A stretch of DNA of 46,356 bases from Bacteroidota bacterium (GCA_023447335.1 JAEXOD010000177.1:1-46356), one strand, 5' to 3'. Numbered from the stretch's first letter, positions 7,845 to 17,540 are shown. Numbers and translations: made by a program. The notes: generated by a model from the letters alone, not told the origin.

Positions 7845-9374
7845 ATGCTAAAAACAACTAATAATATCTTAATTCTTTCATTTTTTCTTACTATAATAAA
7901 TCTATTAAGTAAGGGAATAGGGTTCTTGCGTGAAATGATATTTGCTTATTTTTTTGGTTTAAGCAAAGAATATGATATATTCTTAGTTTCAATAACAATA
8001 TCTACAATAGTAAATTCTACAATCTATTATCTTTCTCAAAATTACTTTATACCAATTTATAATAAAAAATCATTAGACGGAATAACATATCAGGAAAGAT
8101 TTTTTAATTTCTCCTTTCTTGTTTTCTCAGGGTTATCTATTTTTATAGTTTTAGTCTTAATTGTCTTTAAAACTAGTATATTAAGATTACTTTTAGGGGC
8201 AACACCTGATACAGTCTACAATCTTGCAGAAAGAATTTATCTAATTTTTCTTCTTATTATTCCAATAAATGCAGTGTTTTCTGTTATAGCAGCATATAAT
8301 CAAGCGAAATTTTCGTTTTTAAGAATTTCGGTATCTTATATTTTCACAAATATTACTATTATTATTTTCATTATTTTATTTCACAATAAATTGGGGATTT
8401 TAGCAGTTCCGATTTCTTTTGTTCTCGGGGCTTTTATTCAATTGTTTTATATTTACTTTCCAAATAGAAAGAGTATCGTGTTTGGCAATATCTTTAAAAT
8501 TAATTATTCTGCAGAAAGCAAAAGTATGACTACAGCTCTTGTGTTGATTTTAATAATAGAACTGATAGGGTTATCTTATTCATTTATTGACAGATATTTT
8601 TATGATGTGATTTTTGTAGGCGGCGTTTCTGCTCTTAATTATGCATTTAATCTTACATCATTACCTACAAGTATTTTTATTTCAGCAATAGCTACGGTTT
8701 ATTTTAGTCATTTTTCTTATAATTCCGGAAATAATGAAACCGATAAAAATGCAAGTATATATTCAGAAATTATGAAATATAATTTCATGGTTTTTATTCC
8801 GCTTTTAACAATTTTTTATCTTTCTAACGAAACTATTATTAAATTATTGTTCGAAAGGGGAAGTTTTGATAATAACGCTACAGTAATGACTGCTGATGCT
8901 TTTGGAATCTATGCATTAGGAATCCCTTTTATTACCGGTTATAGTATAATTAATAAATTATTTTATAGCTACAATAAAATTGTTGTATTGATGTTTTTTG
9001 TTGGTGTAGCTTTTTTTATTAAAACAACACTTAGCGCTATATTAATTAGCCATTTTAATTTTCTAGCATTACCAATAGCAACATCTTCGTCATATATCAT
9101 TTTATTTGCTTTGACAAATACTTATATAGTAAATAAGATAATAAAAGTGAAAGGATTTTATATTTTGAGGTTATTTTTATATTATGCAATTTTTACTTTG
9201 CTTGTTTATTTAATTAGTTATCCGCTAAATTTAGTTGTTAACTTTGAATCTACTATGGGCAAAATCTTGTTTAATCTCTTTTTTATTTTTATTCTATTTA
9301 TTCTTATTTTACTTGATGATTTTAAAATAAGATCTGAATTTCGAAATTTTCTTAAAAATTATATTAAAATTTAA
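7845..9374 (+). CDS. MurJ/MviN-like lipid-linked oligosaccharide flippase
   Basis: A 509-residue protein of the MOP exporter superfamily that would flip an undecaprenyl-linked saccharide to the periplasm. The opening LLSKGIGFLREMIFAYFFG is typical of MurJ/MviN, as are the hydrophobic segments throughout and the mid-protein arginine-bearing stretch (SFIDRYFYDV). The length matches MurJ (about 510). Its place at the head of a glycosyltransferase and polymerase run suggests it serves as the Wzx-like flippase of this polysaccharide rather than as the housekeeping lipid II flippase, though that cannot be excluded. The stop overlaps the next start by one base, indicating translational coupling. Confidence 0.85.
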   Translation: MLKTTNNILILSFFLTIINLLSKGIGFLREMIFAYFFGLSKEYDIFLVSITISTIVNSTIYYLSQNYFIPIYNKKSLDGITYQERFFNFSFLVFSGLSIFIVLVLIVFKTSILRLLLGATPDTVYNLAERIYLIFLLIIPINAVFSVIAAYNQAKFSFLRISVSYIFTNITIIIFIILFHNKLGILAVPISFVLGAFIQLFYIYFPNRKSIVFGNIFKINYSAESKSMTTALVLILIIELIGLSYSFIDRYFYDVIFVGGVSALNYAFNLTSLPTSIFISAIATVYFSHFSYNSGNNETDKNASIYSEIMKYNFMVFIPLLTIFYLSNETIIKLLFERGSFDNNATVMTADAFGIYALGIPFITGYSIINKLFYSYNKIVVLMFFVGVAFFIKTTLSAILISHFNFLALPIATSSSYIILFALTNTYIVNKIIKVKGFYILRLFLYYAIFTLLVYLISYPLNLVVNFESTMGKILFNLFFIFILFILILLDDFKIRSEFRNFLKNYIKI

Positions 9375-10504
9375 TGACTTTAACTAAATTAATAGACATA
9401 ATTCCGTTTGGTCCCTTTTTTGTAAAATCAATAGTGTTTTTACTTTATGTTTTTAATAAAACTATTTTTTACACTCTTAAAAAAAATAAAAAATCTGAAA
9501 AAATAGCTGTGTTATGTTTACAAAAAATAGGGGATACAATCTTTACAATTCCTTCGATTAGGTATCTAAATAAAAAATTTGGAGCAAAATTAGTAGTTAT
9601 TTGTTTTGAAGATACGGAGATTTTATTAAAAAAATTTGTTGATGAAAAACTTGAAACAGTATGTTTATCAAGAGACGATATCGGTTATAAAGAAAACTTA
9701 GTAAAATTTAGAAGATTGAAAAAAATTAGACTGAGAAATTATCAACAAATATATGACCTAACCGGTAATATTGTTTCATTTTCGGTATTATTTAGATTGT
9801 TTTCAGAAAGAATTTATGGAATAAACGATCGCTTTTATTCTATATTTTTTAATAAGTTTACTGTCAAAGAAAAAGATGACAAATTAACAGATTTATTTTT
9901 TAAAGTTATTCACTTAATTGACGACAATGCTAAAATTGATTTGTTTTCTGCTCAACCTATTAAAGATATTTCTAAAATAAATATAATTCTAAATCCGTTC
10001 GGAGGATGGGCTGCAAAAGAATGGAATTTCGAGAAGTTTATAAAGCTTTATAATTTACTAAGAAAAGATTTTGAAGTTTTAATAAATATTGATTCTTCAC
10101 ATAATAAACCGATTTATACAGAACCATTTAAGCAAAATAATATAAAATATGTTGTATCTCATAATCTTTTAGAATTAATTAGTTTTCTAAATGATTACAC
10201 GTTTTTCATTGGTAATGATTCCGGTCCTTTATATATTGCCGCAATGCTAGGAATTCCGACACTAACTATTTATGGACCGACTAATCCCATGCACTCAATG
10301 CCAAAAGAAATATATCATACTTACATTCGAAAAGAGATAAAGTGCTCACCACAAGGTAATGAACAATATTGTCATACAAGTGCAGGAAGATTTAATTGTC
10401 CAAAATTTGATTGTATGGACTCATTAACGGTTGAAGAAGTTTACAAACATTTTATTGATTTTAGTAAAAAAATTATTGAAAGAAGGTTTGATGGAAGAAA
10501 TTAA
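9374..10504 (+). CDS. Glycosyltransferase family 9 (heptosyltransferase-like)
   Basis: A GT-B fold enzyme related to ADP-heptose:LPS heptosyltransferases, 376 residues. The N-terminal domain carries CLQKIGDTIFTIPSIRYL. The C-terminal donor-binding domain carries LNPFGGWAAKEWNFEKF and FIGNDSGPLYIAAMLGIPTLTIYGPTNP, the classic GT9 signature. A cysteine cluster near the C-terminus (CSPQGNEQYC, then FNCPKFDCM) is also common in this family. The ATG overlaps the flippase stop. It probably adds a heptose or related sugar to the repeat unit or to a lipid core. The donor sugar cannot be told from sequence. Confidence 0.88.
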   Translation: MTLTKLIDIIPFGPFFVKSIVFLLYVFNKTIFYTLKKNKKSEKIAVLCLQKIGDTIFTIPSIRYLNKKFGAKLVVICFEDTEILLKKFVDEKLETVCLSRDDIGYKENLVKFRRLKKIRLRNYQQIYDLTGNIVSFSVLFRLFSERIYGINDRFYSIFFNKFTVKEKDDKLTDLFFKVIHLIDDNAKIDLFSAQPIKDISKINIILNPFGGWAAKEWNFEKFIKLYNLLRKDFEVLINIDSSHNKPIYTEPFKQNNIKYVVSHNLLELISFLNDYTFFIGNDSGPLYIAAMLGIPTLTIYGPTNPMHSMPKEIYHTYIRKEIKCSPQGNEQYCHTSAGRFNCPKFDCMDSLTVEEVYKHFIDFSKKIIERRFDGRN

Positions 10505-11918
10505 AAATATAATTAAAAATTATAAATATCAAATCGTTGTACCGGTTTTAGCTGCAGTAATTTTTTCAAAATATTTATATTTATTTTTAGGGATTGTCGT
10601 ATTTGCAATTTTACTAAAGAAGTATGGAGAAAAGATCTTTATATTTTATACAATATTTACTTTTTTATCTTTAACTTCAACACTTGATAAAAATTTAAGA
10701 GTATTTATTCAAGTTTCAAATTATTTAATTCTATTTTATCTTTTCTTTAAAAATTATGGACTAGAGTATAAAAATTATGTAAAACCTAATAAATTTTTAT
10801 CGTTTATAGTACTTGGAAGTCTATTTCTTTATTTCTTTTCTGCAATGTTTTCAGGGTATAAGTTATTTGCTTTTGAACAAATATCAAGAACGTTACAATT
10901 CTACATGTTAATGTTCCTTTATTTTCAGCTTCTATATTACTATAAAGATGTATATTCATATTTAGTTGCTTTTTATATAATGGGCGTGTTTTTTACCGGT
11001 TTACTTGTATATCAATTTATTGTAAATGGTTTTAGTTTTCTTGCATTAAATGATGAGTATATGGTTAAGTTGAAAGATTTTTACATACCCAAAAATACGA
11101 TGGGTACTTTCTTTACAATGGTTATAATAATGTCTTTAATTTATATATATAAAACAAAGAAAAGAATTATTAAGCAAATATTTTTACTAACAATAATCTT
11201 GTTTAGCATAGGTTTAATAATAACAAATTCAAGATCTTCAATAATGGCTTTAATTATTGCACTGTTTTTTTTGTTTTATTTTCAAAACAAACGGGTTATT
11301 GTTAAAATAGTTTTTTCTCTATTATCACTATCTGTTTTATTTCTAATACCTCAAGTGCAAGACTTTTTTAGTTTGTATATGAGATTTGAGTCGTTTTCGA
11401 CCGGAAGAGACTTAATATATGTATCTATATGGGCAATTTTACCTTATATATGGTTAACCGGAGCAGGTCCCGGTGCTACAAAATACTTTATGGAAAAATA
11501 TACTCCTTACCAAATTAATTCGACTGAGCAAATGTGGCTAGATCATTATTATATAAAAGCTGATTTTGGACACGCTCATAACTTTTATTTGTTTTATTTT
11601 TGTGATTTAGGTATTTTAGGGTTTATTTTTTCAATAATGTTGCCATATTTCTTTTTTAAGATCGGAAATAAGTGTATCACCTATCTTAAAGGAGTAAATG
11701 AAGAATATTATTTAATTTCATTAGGTATATCTACGGTTGGAGTAACTTACTTTTCACGCGGCTTTTTGGAATGGAGCGGAATTTTAAGTTATGGTCAAAT
11801 ATCTACAGATTTACCTTTTTGGATTTTATTATTGATACAAAGTTATATTTATGATAAAAAAGTTGGATTAAATAAATTTGAAGACAAAACGAATACTGCT
11901 ACTTTCGGATCCGAGTAA
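10491..11918 (+). CDS. O-antigen polymerase/ligase-like membrane protein
   Basis: A hydrophobic protein of 475 residues with roughly ten or more membrane segments. It belongs by pattern to the Wzy/WaaL O-antigen ligase family. The start at 10491 is chosen over an open frame from 10431 because AGAAGG lies five bases upstream and the overlap with the GT9 gene falls to 14 bases. The motif ITNSRSSIMALIIALFFLF and the long periplasmic loop with STGRDLIYVSIW, TGAGPGATKYFM and the histidine segment DFGHAHNFYLFYFCDLG match the O-antigen ligase domain (PF04932). It either polymerises repeat units or ligates finished chains to lipid A core. Its position beside a flippase supports a Wzx/Wzy-type route. 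Confidence 0.82.
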   Translation: MEEIKNIIKNYKYQIVVPVLAAVIFSKYLYLFLGIVVFAILLKKYGEKIFIFYTIFTFLSLTSTLDKNLRVFIQVSNYLILFYLFFKNYGLEYKNYVKPNKFLSFIVLGSLFLYFFSAMFSGYKLFAFEQISRTLQFYMLMFLYFQLLYYYKDVYSYLVAFYIMGVFFTGLLVYQFIVNGFSFLALNDEYMVKLKDFYIPKNTMGTFFTMVIIMSLIYIYKTKKRIIKQIFLLTIILFSIGLIITNSRSSIMALIIALFFLFYFQNKRVIVKIVFSLLSLSVLFLIPQVQDFFSLYMRFESFSTGRDLIYVSIWAILPYIWLTGAGPGATKYFMEKYTPYQINSTEQMWLDHYYIKADFGHAHNFYLFYFCDLGILGFIFSIMLPYFFFKIGNKCITYLKGVNEEYYLISLGISTVGVTYFSRGFLEWSGILSYGQISTDLPFWILLLIQSYIYDKKVGLNKFEDKTNTATFGSE

Positions 11919-12975
11919 TCCCCACACAATTAAATGGGCTAATTCTTTATCAAAAGTTTATCAAGTTGCCGTTTGCGGATTTGCCGAAAGTGTAAATTGT
12001 GAAGAGTATTCAAAAGAAGTTAGTTTATTTAATTTACAAATTAGCGGCAATGTCAAACAAAAATCTGATGGTGCTTTAGCAAAAATCGTTTATTTGAAAT
12101 TCTTAAAAGATATCAAAAAAGCAATCAAAATTTTTCAGCCTGATTTGTTGCACTCGCATTACGCTACTAGTTATGGTTTACTTGGGTTATTAACCGGTTT
12201 TAAACCATATATTATTTCTGTTTGGGGGAGCGATATTTTTGATTTTCCAAATGGCGGAATTATTAAAAAAAAACTGCTAAGCTTTATATTAAATAGAGCT
12301 GATGTTATTTGTGCGACCGGAAAAGCACTTGCTGATGAGACAAATAAGTATACTGATAACAAAATAGAAATTGTACCTTTCGGTATAGATACCGAGTTGT
12401 TTAAATATATAGAAAGAGATTTTTCAAAGGGTTATGTAGGAATTATTAAGACGTTGACTCCGAATTATGGTGTCGAAACTTTAATTAGAGCATTTGCTGA
12501 GTTCAAGAAAAGAAATTCCGATAGTAATTATAAATTGTTAATAGTTGGCAAAGGATCTCAAGAGTTTTACCTTAAAAGCTTAGCTATTGAATTAGGTATT
12601 TCTAATGAGACTGAATTTATTGGATATGTTGATTATACACAAATTTATAAATATCATCAAAAAATAAATATCGGAGTTTTTCCGAGTCTTAAAGAAAGCT
12701 TTGGTGTAGCAATTGCCGAAATGATGTCAACAGGGGGAGTGGTAATTGCTTCGAATGTAGGCGGAATTCCTGAAATTGTTGATAATCAAAAGAACGGATT
12801 TTTGGTTTCTCCTGATGATAAATTAAAAATTGTTGAGTGTATTGAATATTATATTAATAACCCTGAAGAATCAGCAAGAATCAGTAAAAATGGAAGAGAA
12901 AAGATAGAGAATTATTATTCTTTAAAATATACAACAGAAAAAATGATAAGTGTTTACAATAATTATTTAAAATAG
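11878..12975 (+). CDS. Glycosyltransferase family 4
   Basis: A 365-residue retaining GT-B glycosyltransferase. It starts with TTG inside the polymerase gene; a GGA sequence lies about 12 bases upstream. The N-terminal domain has DPSNPHTIKWANSL and LLHSHYATSYGLLG. The C-terminal donor domain has KGYVGIIKTLTPNYGVETLI and the EX7E motif KESFGVAIAE (E273, E281), followed by NVGGIPEIV and NGFLVSPDD. It likely adds one sugar of the repeat unit on the cytoplasmic side. Donor and acceptor are not predictable. It lies between the polymerase and the GT2 gene with only three bases before the next start, so it belongs to the same operon. Confidence 0.9.
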   Translation: MKTKRILLLSDPSNPHTIKWANSLSKVYQVAVCGFAESVNCEEYSKEVSLFNLQISGNVKQKSDGALAKIVYLKFLKDIKKAIKIFQPDLLHSHYATSYGLLGLLTGFKPYIISVWGSDIFDFPNGGIIKKKLLSFILNRADVICATGKALADETNKYTDNKIEIVPFGIDTELFKYIERDFSKGYVGIIKTLTPNYGVETLIRAFAEFKKRNSDSNYKLLIVGKGSQEFYLKSLAIELGISNETEFIGYVDYTQIYKYHQKINIGVFPSLKESFGVAIAEMMSTGGVVIASNVGGIPEIVDNQKNGFLVSPDDKLKIVECIEYYINNPEESARISKNGREKIENYYSLKYTTEKMISVYNNYLK

Positions 12976-12978
12976 ATT

Positions 12979-13965
12979 ATGAAAAAAAAACCTTTTGTAT
13001 CAGTAGTAATTTATACTAGAAATGAAGCAAAGTATATTGAACGATGTGTAAATTCAATATTAGAACAAGATTACGGGCAAGAGAATTTTGAAATTGTGTT
13101 AGTTGACGGTTTAAGTGAAGACGGAACTGCAGAAATTGCTAGGAAGACTGCGAATAATTTCCCGAATATGAGAATATTAACTAACGAAAAAAGATTTACT
13201 CCCTTTGCTATGAGTATAGGAGCTAAAGCAGCAGTAGGGGAGGTAATAGTATTAATTATCGGACATTCTGCATTTCCGAAAGATTTTATAAGCAGTGGTA
13301 TGAAATTATTTGATAAGTATCCGGATGCAGTTTGTGTCGGTGGTCCAATAACAAGTATTGGAGAAGGTGATTTCGGTACTGCAACAGCGTTAGCAATGGC
13401 AGAAAAAATAGCTGTGGGAAATGCTTATCATAGAATGCCCGGATATGAAGGACCTTCTGAAATGGCGTGGTATCCGTTTTATAAACGTGAAGTTTACGAA
13501 AAACTAGGGTATTATGACGAAAGATTTATTCGTAATCAAGATGATGAATTTGCTTTTAGAGTTAGAAAAGCAGGGGGTAAAATATATATTTCTTCTACTG
13601 TTAAATGTGATTATGTAGTTAGAAACTCTCCGGGAAAACTTTTTAAACAGTATTATTATTACGGTTACTATAAATGGTTAGGATATCTAAAACACAAAGA
13701 GTTTATTTCGTTTAGACATATAATACCATTTTTGTTTGTAACTACGTTTATTTTATTGTTTTTCACATCAATTTTTACAAAAAATTTATTATTATTTGGA
13801 ATTCCGGCGCTTTTGTATATCTCAACAATATTTGGTTATTCTATGAAATTTATAAATAAAGGAATTAAAATACCGATATATTTTACGTTTTCTGTTATGA
13901 TATTACATTTTAGTTATGGATTAGGTTTTATGGAGTCATTTATCAAGATTAGAAAACTGGAATAA
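12979..13965 (+). CDS. Glycosyltransferase family 2, ExoA-like, with altered metal motif
   Basis: A 328-residue GT-A inverting glycosyltransferase with a C-terminal pair of membrane helices. It resembles succinoglycan ExoA-type enzymes. It carries VSVVIYTRNEAKYIERCVNS, the nucleotide site LVDGLSEDGT (42-51), GEVIVLIIGHSAFPKDF and the catalytic region RNQDDEF (185-191) with KAGGKIY. Relatives usually read R-V-D-G-H where this protein reads L-I-I-G-H (92-96), so the aspartate expected to bind the metal is absent. The enzyme may use another residue or have lost activity. It starts three bases after the GT4 stop and ends a run of five co-transcribed genes. Confidence 0.88.
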   Translation: MKKKPFVSVVIYTRNEAKYIERCVNSILEQDYGQENFEIVLVDGLSEDGTAEIARKTANNFPNMRILTNEKRFTPFAMSIGAKAAVGEVIVLIIGHSAFPKDFISSGMKLFDKYPDAVCVGGPITSIGEGDFGTATALAMAEKIAVGNAYHRMPGYEGPSEMAWYPFYKREVYEKLGYYDERFIRNQDDEFAFRVRKAGGKIYISSTVKCDYVVRNSPGKLFKQYYYYGYYKWLGYLKHKEFISFRHIIPFLFVTTFILLFFTSIFTKNLLLFGIPALLYISTIFGYSMKFINKGIKIPIYFTFSVMILHFSYGLGFMESFIKIRKLE

Positions 13966-13990
13966 TTTTCATTTTATTTTTTAAAATAAG

Positions 13991-14021
13991 TTTAGTATTT
14001 TAAATATTATATTTATATTTG
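13991..14021 (+). promoter_or_regulatory. Putative Bacteroidota-type promoter before aminotransferase
   Basis: TTTA at 13991-13994, 19 bases, then TATATTTG at 14014-14021, a full match to TAnnTTTG. It lies in a 119-base gap and would start a transcript about 57 bases upstream of the aminotransferase ATG. Confidence 0.5.
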
Positions 14022-14084
14022 TGATTTAAAGTACAAATTATTATAAAATTTATACATATTTTTTAAATAAAAATTTGCCCATAT

Positions 14085-15245
14085 ATGAACGAAGAATTTT
14101 TACAGTTTCATCGACCGTACATAACTAACGAAGAGATTGATGAAGTAGTTGACACGATTAAATCCGGTTGGTTGAGCATGGGACCAAAGGTAATAAAATT
14201 TGAGGAAGATTTTAGTAGTCTTATTGGCTGTAAAAATTCTGTTGCAGTGAATAGCTGGACTGCAGCAGGTCATCTTGCATTAGAAGCATTAAATTTAAAA
14301 GCAGGAGACGAAGTGATTGTCCCGACAATGACTTTTCCGGCAACGGCTGAAATTGTATGTTATTTCGGAGCTAAACCTGTAATAGTTGATGTTGATCCGC
14401 TTACTTTAAATATTTCTCTAGCTGAGATTGAAAAAGCAATCACACCTAAAACAAAAGTTATTATACCTGTACATTATGCCGGTCAGCCCTGTGACATGGA
14501 TGAGATTAATGAAATTGCAAAAGTTCACAATTTAAAAGTTGTTGAAGATGCTGCTCATGCTTTACCTGCAGAATATAAGGGGAAAAAAATAGGTACCGTA
14601 AGCGATATTACTTGTTTTAGCTTTTATGCAACAAAAACATTGGCTACCGGTGAAGGTGGTATGCTTTGCACCGAAAATGATGAAATTGCAGAGAGAACAA
14701 AACTTATGCGTATGCATGGTATGGATAAAAATGCATGGAAAAGATATACCGAAGCATGTTCATGGTCGTATGAAGTTGTAGCACCAGGTTATAAGTATAA
14801 TTTTACCGATATTCAAGCATCTTTGGGTTTAGCCCAACTTAAAAAAGTTAATTGGATGAGAGAAGAGAGAGCAAAAATTGCTAAAGTATATGATGATGCT
14901 TTCGGAAATGATGAGTTTATAAGACCTCTAACAATTAAAGAGGATAGGGTTTCTGCTTTGCACTTATATCCTATTAGAATTCAGCATGAACTTTTAACAA
15001 TCAGTCGTAATCAGTTTATTGAAGAAATGCGAGAACGAGGGGTTGGCACCGGAGTTCACTTTATCCCGGTTCATCACCACAGATACTACCGCGATACTTT
15101 TAGCCTTGAATCAAAGAATTATCCTGTTGCAGAAGATGCCTTTCATCGTTTAATTTCCATTCCTCTCTATCCGGGTATGACTGAAAATGATATTGATAAA
15201 GTTATTAGCGTTATATTTGATATAACTAAAACATTCAAGAAATAA
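14085..15245 (+). CDS. DegT/DnrJ/EryC1/StrS PLP-dependent sugar aminotransferase
   Basis: Transfers an amino group to a nucleotide keto-sugar to make an amino sugar for surface glycans. The 386 residues are normal for the family. It carries FHRPYITNEEIDEVVDTIKSGWLSMGP, NSWTAAGHLAL, EDAAHALPAEYKG with the PLP-contacting aspartate D155, and the Schiff-base lysine K184 in SFYATKTLATGEGG. GVGTGVHFIPVHHH and RLISIPLYPGMTENDI close the fold. It is followed nine bases later by the phosphoglycosyl transferase. That pairing resembles Pgl/Wbp-type loci, where an aminotransferase and a PglC-like enzyme work on the same UDP-sugar. The exact product is not predictable from motifs. Confidence 0.92.
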   Translation: MNEEFLQFHRPYITNEEIDEVVDTIKSGWLSMGPKVIKFEEDFSSLIGCKNSVAVNSWTAAGHLALEALNLKAGDEVIVPTMTFPATAEIVCYFGAKPVIVDVDPLTLNISLAEIEKAITPKTKVIIPVHYAGQPCDMDEINEIAKVHNLKVVEDAAHALPAEYKGKKIGTVSDITCFSFYATKTLATGEGGMLCTENDEIAERTKLMRMHGMDKNAWKRYTEACSWSYEVVAPGYKYNFTDIQASLGLAQLKKVNWMREERAKIAKVYDDAFGNDEFIRPLTIKEDRVSALHLYPIRIQHELLTISRNQFIEEMRERGVGTGVHFIPVHHHRYYRDTFSLESKNYPVAEDAFHRLISIPLYPGMTENDIDKVISVIFDITKTFKK

Positions 15246-15253
15246 ATTTCTTT

Positions 15254-15829
15254 ATGGGTAAACAAGGTAGTTTTATTAAACGTTTTACTGATATTGTAAT
15301 TAGTTTAATTGTTCTGATTGTGACGTCCCCTTTAATGCTTATATGTATGGCTGCTATAAGATTAGAATCTGAAGGTCCTGCAATCTTTGTGCAAGAAAGG
15401 ATGGGCAAAGATTGTAAACCCTTTAAAATGTATAAGTTAAGAGGTATGATTAATAATGCAGTCAATTACGGACCTGAATTAACACAAGTTGATGATCCTA
15501 GATTAACAAAAACAGGTAAATTATTTAGAAGGTTAAGTATTGATGAAATACCACAATTTCTAAATGTGCTTTTAGGGGATATGAGTGTTATTGGTCCACG
15601 TCCGGAAATCATGTCAATTGCCTCAAAATATGATGATTTTGAAAAGAAAGTTCTTATGTTCAAACCCGGAATAACCGGATTTTCACAAATTAACGGAAGA
15701 CAGTTATTAACTCCTAACCAAAGAGTCACTATGGAAATTGAATATTACTCGAAAGCGTCATTTTGGAGCGATTTAATTGTGCTTCTAAAAACTCCGTTTG
15801 TTGTAATAACTAACGAGGGAAACATATAA
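15254..15829 (+). CDS. PglC-like polyprenyl-phosphate phosphoglycosyl transferase
   Basis: Starts polysaccharide synthesis by moving a phospho-sugar from a UDP-sugar to undecaprenyl phosphate. At 191 residues it is the small monotopic type, equal to the catalytic domain (PF02397) of WbaP/WcaJ. It has one N-terminal re-entrant hydrophobic helix (about 12-34), the catalytic Asp-Glu pair D97-E98 in RRLSIDEIPQFLNVL, and GDMSVIGPRPE at 108-118. It directly follows the aminotransferase. It is probably the priming enzyme for the whole locus, as no other is seen. Spacing to the Wzi-like gene is seven bases. Confidence 0.93.
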   Translation: MGKQGSFIKRFTDIVISLIVLIVTSPLMLICMAAIRLESEGPAIFVQERMGKDCKPFKMYKLRGMINNAVNYGPELTQVDDPRLTKTGKLFRRLSIDEIPQFLNVLLGDMSVIGPRPEIMSIASKYDDFEKKVLMFKPGITGFSQINGRQLLTPNQRVTMEIEYYSKASFWSDLIVLLKTPFVVITNEGNI

Positions 15830-15836
15830 ATATTAT

Positions 15837-17462
15837 ATGAAAAAATATTCTATTATATTCCTTTTCATTTGCACTACAATCTTCTCTCAAACACAATTTA
15901 TAAATTCAAATCACTTAATATATGATTATTTACAATATAGTAATGTATTAGGTACGTTAAAAAAATATGATAATATTATTATTCCTTTGTCACAAAAAAA
16001 GATAAACGGAATTATAAAACAGTTAGAAAAGGTTGATGATTTTTCGTCTAACCTTAATTATTCATTTATTGACAATAAAAATAAAGGTTATTTTCTAGAT
16101 AGTTTAGGAATAATATCTGAATCATTTATTGCTAAATGCGAAACAAACGTTCTTCAGTATTCGGATTCTATATTATCTTTGTCAGCAAATCCTATTTTTT
16201 CTTTTAAGAATATTAACATAAATTCTAGTAATGCTGCTTTAATTACATATGGGGGATTAATTAAATTAAATTACGGCGAAAATATAACGGCTGTATTAGA
16301 AGCTAATAACGGATATGTAGCGGGAGAAAGGTCTACGGCTAGCTATGATAAACGAGTATCTCAAAGTTTTACTTTTAATCACACAAAATTAGATTACTTT
16401 GACGGAACAAGAGGATATTTTAATTATGAATCTGATCATTTAAGTGTTTTTGCAGGCAGGAATGAAATAATTTGGGGATTAAGTAAAACAAATCCGTTAG
16501 TTTTGGGAAATTTTGGACAGAACATGGATTTTCTTAAAGTTGATTTTAGTTATAAAAAATTTAGATATACATTTTTACACGGATGGTTAGTAACACCACG
16601 TACTTCGGTATATATTGACTCTTTAGTCGGGGATGTTAGAAGAAAGAATTCTAAGTATATCGCAGCTAATAGAATTGGTTATCAACCGAATGATAATATT
16701 AGATTAGGAATATCCCAAATTATTTTATATGCTAATAGACCTATTGAGTTAGCTTATATAAATCCGTTTTTATTGTGGGAATCTGCTCAGCGTTCACAAA
16801 ATGATTTAGATAATTCGTTCTTAAACTTAGATTTTAGCTGGTTAATAACTAATGGTCTTCAGGTGCAATCGACTTTAACATTTGATGATATTAATTTTGA
16901 TCTATGGCTTAACGGAAATTGGAATACACCCAACAATAGAATAGCTTGGCAAATAGTAACAAATATTACTTATCCATATTTGCCAAAAAATCTACTACTA
17001 ACATTGGATTACGCTCAAATACGCCCTTTTACTTATTCACATCCTGAAATAAATGAATCACTTTCTTATACAAATAATGGATTTCCTCTAGGATCTTACT
17101 TAAAACCGAATTCTATTGCTTTAACTATGGAATTAAAATGGTTTGTTAATTCTAATTTTCTTTTAAGTGCTCGGTATGATAATATTAGACATGGTGAAAA
17201 TGAATATGATAAAGACGGAAATCTTTTATTTAATCATGGCGGATCTTATAATTTAAGTACAACATTAATATTAAGCAGTAAGTCACCAAAAATTCTTGAC
17301 GGGAAGTTGACTTCAATAGATCGAATTAATTTTGCCGCAAAATACTATTTATCGTATTTTGTAAATTTTGATGTACTCTTATCGTTTGAAAAAGAAAATT
17401 CTGTCGGAAAATCATTAAATAATAAGATTTTTATTTTTAATTTGAATTATAATTTATTTTAA
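15837..17462 (+). CDS. Wzi-like outer-membrane beta-barrel protein
   Basis: A 541-residue exported protein with signal peptide MKKYSIIFLFICTTIFSQ, then a beta-rich body ending in the hydrophobic/aromatic strand FIFNLNYNLF, typical of outer-membrane barrels. The segments GRNEIIWGLSKTNPLVLGNF, NRIGYQPNDNIRLGIS, and LLLTLDYAQIRPFTYSH followed by NNGFPLGSYLKPNS match the pattern of the capsule assembly protein Wzi family (PF14052). Wzi binds capsular polysaccharide at the cell surface, so it would be the surface attachment factor of this locus. No ribosome-binding site is obvious. The family call rests on remembered motifs and should be checked with a profile search. Confidence 0.75.
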   Translation: MKKYSIIFLFICTTIFSQTQFINSNHLIYDYLQYSNVLGTLKKYDNIIIPLSQKKINGIIKQLEKVDDFSSNLNYSFIDNKNKGYFLDSLGIISESFIAKCETNVLQYSDSILSLSANPIFSFKNININSSNAALITYGGLIKLNYGENITAVLEANNGYVAGERSTASYDKRVSQSFTFNHTKLDYFDGTRGYFNYESDHLSVFAGRNEIIWGLSKTNPLVLGNFGQNMDFLKVDFSYKKFRYTFLHGWLVTPRTSVYIDSLVGDVRRKNSKYIAANRIGYQPNDNIRLGISQIILYANRPIELAYINPFLLWESAQRSQNDLDNSFLNLDFSWLITNGLQVQSTLTFDDINFDLWLNGNWNTPNNRIAWQIVTNITYPYLPKNLLLTLDYAQIRPFTYSHPEINESLSYTNNGFPLGSYLKPNSIALTMELKWFVNSNFLLSARYDNIRHGENEYDKDGNLLFNHGGSYNLSTTLILSSKSPKILDGKLTSIDRINFAAKYYLSYFVNFDVLLSFEKENSVGKSLNNKIFIFNLNYNLF

Positions 17463-17473
17463 GATTCTATTTT

Positions 17474-17503
17474 TTGACTTGCATTAAATGTTTTTGATAC
17501 ATA
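17474..17503 (+). promoter_or_regulatory. Possible promoter before the C25 peptidase gene
   Basis: TTGACT, 18 bases, then TACATA in the 78-base gap upstream of the peptidase gene. The -35 box is close to the general sigma-70 consensus. The Bacteroidota -7 box is not clear, so this is tentative. Confidence 0.3.
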
Positions 17504-17540
17504 AGTTGGGTAATTAATTAATAAACAATATCGGTTCAAA

